Below are positions 59,624 through 64,000 of a stretch of DNA of 64,000 bases, one piece after another. Positions within the stretch are counted from its first letter, which is position 1, and each line of letters opens with the position of its first letter. The stretch is from Hyparrhenia diplandra (taxonomy: Eukaryota; Streptophyta; Magnoliopsida; Poales; Poaceae), in contig JADLZK010013206.1 in the NCBI GenBank assembly GCA_015847255.1, positions 124,001 to 188,000 on the forward strand. The letters run 5' to 3'. Under the pieces are notes generated by a model. It worked only from the letters and a program-made list of their open reading frames with translations, did not search any database and had not been told where the DNA came from. Both the position numbers and the translations under genes were made by a program.

Positions 59624-60172
59624 ATGGCGCGAGAACCCCGTAGTACCACGCTACCTCAATTGGTCCCAATATCCAATTCGGTTCACGGGGAGGATCAATG
59701 GACAAGTGTGGGCAACGCCGGCCTATACCCTTTGGTGCTGGAACCAACAATAGCCGGGGTGACCGTTACCAAGGTGTTGATCGACAGAGGAGCTGGGTTG
59801 AACATCATATTCTCAGAAACAATGGATAAGATGGGACTAGACCTCTCCAGGACTTATCGCTCCTTCAAGCACTCCTTTCTATGGAATAGTACCGGACGAG
59901 CGGCTATTCCGGTCGGACAAATCACCTTGCCGATTACATTTGGATCACCATCAAATTACCGGACAGAGTACATCAAGTTAGTGGCGGATCTCAAGTCACC
60001 ATACCACGCCATTATGGGAAGACCCGCAATTGCAAAATTCATGGCTATTCCACACTACCCGTATCTTCTACTAAAGATGCCGGCACCTTTTGGGGTTCTT
60101 TCCATCAAAGGAGACCTCAAGAAAGCTTTCGAAAGTGTGACGTACAAGCCGTGGAAATCGCAAACAAGATAG
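59624..60172 (+). pseudogene. Gypsy aspartic protease region
   Basis: Contains VTKVLIDRGAGLNIIFSETM. The Asp of the protease site is kept (codon 59783-59785) but the next residue, normally Gly, is Arg (AGA at 59786-59788). Downstream are SPYHAIMGRPAIAKFMAIPH and LLLKMPAPFGVLSIKGDLK, the expected Tat/Athila-type continuation. The substitution would probably impair the enzyme. Confidence 0.85.
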
Positions 60173-60298
60173 GGAGCTCTTGGAGAAAAAGGAACTCAAC
60201 CAGGATGGCGAGAGGATACAAATCCGAGAAGAACTCGAGATACCGGCCAAGAAGCAAGCAATTACGATTCCACGAGGAAGAGGCCGGCGTCAAGCACA

Positions 60299-61300
60299 TT
60301 GATCTACAAGCGGGCGATCCTTCCAAAACGGCGATCATCGGTGCCCACCTATCTCCAAAATAGAATTCGCGCTCACCAGCTTTCTAAGGCAACACAAAGA
60401 TATATTTTGAAACCAGCAGACATGCCCGGGCGTACCAAGGGAGCCGGGCCGAGCACGAGAATTGACATCAATATGGGATCCAAACCCATCAAGCAAAGAC
60501 TAAGGAGGTTTTCACCGAAAAGAAGGAAGCCATCAAAAAGGAGATTGCAAAATTACTCACGGCGAGGATTCATCAGAGAAATCCTACATCCCGACTGGCT
60601 AGCCAACCCGGTTACGTTGAGGAAGAAGAACACCTCGGATTGGCGAATGTGTGTGGACTACACAGATCTGAATAAGCATTGCCCCAAGGACCCCTTCGGG
60701 CTACCAAGGATTGACCAAATAGTGGACTCCACAGCAGGATCAGCTCTACTATCATTCTTGGATTGCTACTCAGGATATCACCAGATTGCACTGAAGAAAG
60801 AAGATCAGAGCAAGACCTCTTTCATCTCCCCTTCGGTGCCTCTTTGCTACAAAACAATGTCCTTCGGATTGAAGAACGCCGGCAACAACGTATCAAAGAG
60901 CGATACAGACTTGTTTGGGAGAGCAGATTGGCAAAAATGCCGAAAGCTTACATAGACGACGTGGTGGTGAAGACCGGAGAACCGAAACTCTGATTCAAGA
61001 TCTGGAAGAGACTTTCAAGAACCTCAACAAGTGGAAGTGGAAGCTCAACCCAACAAAATGCGTCTTTGGAGTGCCTTCGGGACAGCTACTGGGATTCTTG
61101 GTCAGCAACAGAGGCATTGAAGCCAGCACCAAGCAGATCAAGGCCATCAACGAGATGACACAACCCCGAAGTGTCAAGGACGTCCAGAAGCTCACAGGGT
61201 GCATGGCGGCACTCAGAGATTCATATCCAAGCTTGGAGAGAAAGGGCTACCCTTCTTCAAACTCATCAAGACAAAAGGAGAATTTAAATGGACGGAGGAG
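60299..61300 (+). pseudogene. Gypsy reverse transcriptase, frameshifted
   Basis: Motifs in order: DWLANPVTLRKKN, WRMCVDYTDLNKHCPKDPF, LLSFLDCYSGYHQIALKKED (first catalytic Asp), YKTMSFGLKNAG. After a frame slip comes YIDDVVVKT (YIDD at 60949-60960), then after another slip KCVFGVPSGQLLGFLVSNRG and SVKDVQKLTGCMAALRD. The catalytic triad can be seen, but at least two frame breaks separate it. Confidence 0.88.
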
Positions 61301-62473
61301 GCGACAAAGCGTTTGAAGAACTCAAGCAAGTACCTTTATAACAGCTCGGTCCTAACACCTCCAAAGGATCAAGAAGAACTACTACTATACATAAAAAGAA
61401 CGAGTACGGTGGTCAGCAAAGAATCATCGTGGAAAGAGAAGAGCTCGAGCAACCCAACAAGGTCCGTGAGGCCGGTTTACTACATGAGCGAAGTTCTATT
61501 CGAGTCCAAGGCTCGGTACCCTCACGTACAAAAACTACTCTACACCATACTGATCACATCAAAGGAAGCTACGACACTACTTCGACAAGTCACAAGATAA
61601 CAGTGGTAAGCCGACTCACCACTTGGGTGACATCTGAGGAACGTAGATTCAACAGCCGCATATCAAAATGGGCGAGAACTCGGAGCATTAAATCTAGAGT
61701 TCACCCCAAGAAGAGCAATCAAATCCCGGTGCTACCAGACTTCATAGCAGAGTGGACGGAGCTCCAACAACCCATATCCGAGCAATATCAAGAAACATTG
61801 GAACATGTACTTCGATGGATCGTTGAAGCTAGGGGAGCGGGAGCCGGGGATTTTATTCATATCGGTAGAAGGAAGACAACTCAAGTACGTGCTGCAGATC
61901 ATGTGGCAAGCTACAAACAACGAGGCAGAGTATGAAGCACTCATCCATGGCCTCAAGATAGCAAGAACTCTGGGAATCAAGAGACTACAAGTATACGGCG
62001 ACTCCGCGGTTGTCATCAATCAAGTCAACAGGATTTGGGACTGCACAAAGGACAATATGGGCCTCTATTGCGCAGAAGTATGCAAGCTGGAAAAGAACTT
62101 CCAAGGCCTTGAGATCCTACACGTGCTCAGAGATGCGAACGTGGCGGCAGACGTGCTAGCCAAACTCGGATCTGACAGAGCCCAAGTCCCACCAGGAGTA
62201 TTCGTCGAAGAGCTCTCGAAACCTTCTATCAAGGAGAACCCAGAAGAAGACAACATGGAGCAATCAGCTCTAAATGGAGTAATGATAATCTCTCTCCGGT
62301 CGAAGAGCAACTCCCTGGATCGAAGACATCATAAACTTCATCAAGAACAAGACACTACCCGAAGACAAAGCTGAAGCAACCAGGATCTTGAGAAGAAGCA
62401 AGAACTACGTGCTCATCAAAGACAAGCTTTATAAGAGAGCAGCATCATCAGGAGTACTATTCAAATGCATAAG
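61300..62473 (+). pseudogene. Gypsy RNase H and start of integrase region, interrupted by a solo LTR
   Basis: After a decayed RT/RNase H connection, an RNase H domain at 61805-62200 keeps FDGS, NNEAEYEALIHGL, YGDSAVVINQV and NVAADVLAKLGS with the acidic residues in place. It is followed by KNYVLIKDKLYKRAASSG and FKC, the segment before the integrase zinc finger. The reading stops at a solo LTR inserted at 62474. Confidence 0.85.
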
Positions 62474-63961
62474 TGTTGGTATTTATTAAGTGCAAATAGA
62501 ATATAAAGGGTTCCGCAGCGCACGAGAATAAATATACCATTGTAGCTTTTACCGGGAGTATTCAGTATATCGTTATTTATATTTTCCACGGGGAAGCAAG
62601 GGTAAAGACTATGATAAATTACCATCATGTATCTACTAACTTATTATATCAACTAAACTAAAGTGAGGGGGTAAATAATGTATATGATATGAATGATAAT
62701 TAATAGCACTTAACCAGAAGAATATTATAATATAGAATAGATAACTAGGTCGAGAGGACAACGGGAGAGATCTAGGTTCCTGAATACTTCTCTAGTACTT
62801 TGGTTCTTTGAGTAACTAAGGCATGAAAAGGTATAGCGATCATATAAGAACACTTCGGAGCAGCGGTACCGTCCCGATCCTCGAAAAGACTGGGAAAGGG
62901 GGTGATCGGGAAGGCCGCCAAAAAGCTCTACGAATCACCAACCCGAACGTGGTGGAATACAAAAGACTGATGGCTGTCACCCACAGGGCTACCACAACTA
63001 ACCGTGGATTGGGCGCAATCTAAGGTAACCTCTAGTCTAGACACCATGTCCACACTATTAATTACTACTCTAATCATCATGAATAACCAGAGCACTCAAT
63101 ACGAGCGAAGATCCCATGCAATTATATAACAACTATATTCTAATCAATAAATGAAAGGCATAAAAGTAACTAGAGAAGATAAATATATTAAAGCATAAAG
63201 TCTAATAGAGTTGAGATACAAAGATATACGAAAACTATTTGAAGACTTCTCGAACCGGAGCGCAGCTCCGCTCTCCCTAACTCTCTACTAGATCTATTCT
63301 ATTACATTATAGTTGTCTAATCTAATTCTCCGGGCGTCGTGCCTCCATCGATGTATGAGATGATCCGAAATTGATCTTATCGGATGATTGATGATTAGAT
63401 GAGGGGGTCTAGGGGTCTATATATATGGGTCTTCTCCTATCCCTTCGGCCCGGCAGGGGCGATGCGGTACTAATCCGGTGTTTGATCTTAATCCATCCCG
63501 TGCTTCTACCGAGCGCCCTCGGATCGAACCGACATCAAACAACCGGTTTTGATTGCATCTTGGAGGCGGTGGAGGAAGCTTCCGGAAGCGGGGCTGATAT
63601 GGCGGAGGTGGCAGCCGATCGGCCCTATTATTGGGCCGATCGGCCCAGATTAGGCCCGCCGGGTCCCGTCTTAGCGTCGTGGCTTCTCGGACCTTACGGA
63701 CTCCTAATTTCCGGGTGTTAAGTCTTGATTACGTCGGGATTAGTCCGGAGCCTTCTAGAGCCTTTCTCGGAGTTGGATTGCATTACGTCGCGTAGTCGTA
63801 TGGCTCGCGAATTTTGGTGTTTTTCTGTTTAGTCAAATCATAACTTCACCAAAACTCGTGGAAATATGTTAGTGACACCCTATTCTAAATTGGTATTATT
63901 ATTTTTATCCCTTTCTTATGTTTATTTGATTAATAAATTTATACGATAACAGGTGTCAACA
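62474..63961 (+). mobile_element. Solo LTR inserted in gypsy pol
   Basis: 1488 bp, starts TGTTGGTATT and ends GTGTCAACA, with a perfect 5-bp target duplication ATAAG (62469-62473, 63962-63966). Pol sequence resumes directly after it. A TATATATATGGG motif near 63418 suggests plus orientation. Family not identified. An ATACCATTGTAGCTTTTACC stretch near 62535 is reminiscent of other grass LTRs. Confidence 0.9.
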
Positions 63962-63966
63962 ATAAG

Positions 63967-64000
63967 CTCGAGGAAGGAAAGGACATCCTCCAAGAAATCC
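63967..64000 (+). pseudogene. Gypsy pol continuation to the window edge
   Basis: Short in-context fragment reading EEGKDILQEI in one frame, the expected continuation of pol after the interrupted FKCIS, one base out of frame with it. Confidence 0.6.

Overview
This window is nuclear DNA from a grass (Poaceae). The evidence is genes with many short exons, GC-rich first exons, conserved GT-AG introns, and a grass-type transposon load: Tat-like and chromovirus-like Ty3/gypsy elements, solo LTRs, L1-type LINEs, a tRNA-derived SINE, and MULE, hAT, CACTA, Stowaway and Tourist elements. The exact species cannot be read from the sequence. No bacterial-style operon, CRISPR array or defence system is present.

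Four host genes can be modelled exon by exon, as two head-to-tail pairs. On the plus strand are two Rab GDP-dissociation inhibitor (GDI) genes of 13 exons each, at 3420-7477 and 10395-18728. On the minus strand are two seven-transmembrane MLO-like genes of 14 exons each, at 20298-23479 and 45021-50775. The order GDI, GDI, MLO, MLO fits two separate local duplications better than one block duplication. GDI recycles Rab GTPases in vesicle traffic; MLO proteins are calmodulin-binding plasma-membrane proteins. Nothing here ties the two families functionally, only by linkage. As given, both GDI copies and the first MLO copy carry single-base indels in otherwise conserved exons (2, 4 and 1). The second MLO copy is fully open. 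Every splice site is intact, so base-calling indels are at least as likely as true pseudogenes.

Layout: 1-2277, decayed plant-mobile-domain transposon gene. 2278-3419, spacer and promoter of GDI copy 1. 3420-7477, GDI copy 1, with a GC-AG intron. 7478-10394, spacer with a possible small transposon. 10395-18728, GDI copy 2, whose introns hold a TIR element and a MULE with a 9-bp target duplication. 18729-20297, spacer with an imperfect tandem duplication. 20298-23479, MLO copy 1. 23480-32640, transposon-rich: Stowaway, a hAT element with an 8-bp duplication, a hAT transposase remnant and a SINE piece. 32641-43315, a four-level nest: a minus-strand gypsy element is split by a solo LTR, which is split by a second solo LTR, which is split by a third, each with a perfect 5-bp target duplication. 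43316-44588, LINE fragment and Tourist-like MITE. 45021-50775, MLO copy 2 with an intact SINE and a LINE tail in one intron. 50776-54289, LINE tail, poly(A) retroelement and CACTA end. 54295-56250, uninterrupted solo LTR of the same family as the outer one in the nest. 56256-64000, plus-strand gypsy gag-pol, broken by frameshifts and by another solo LTR at 62474-63961.
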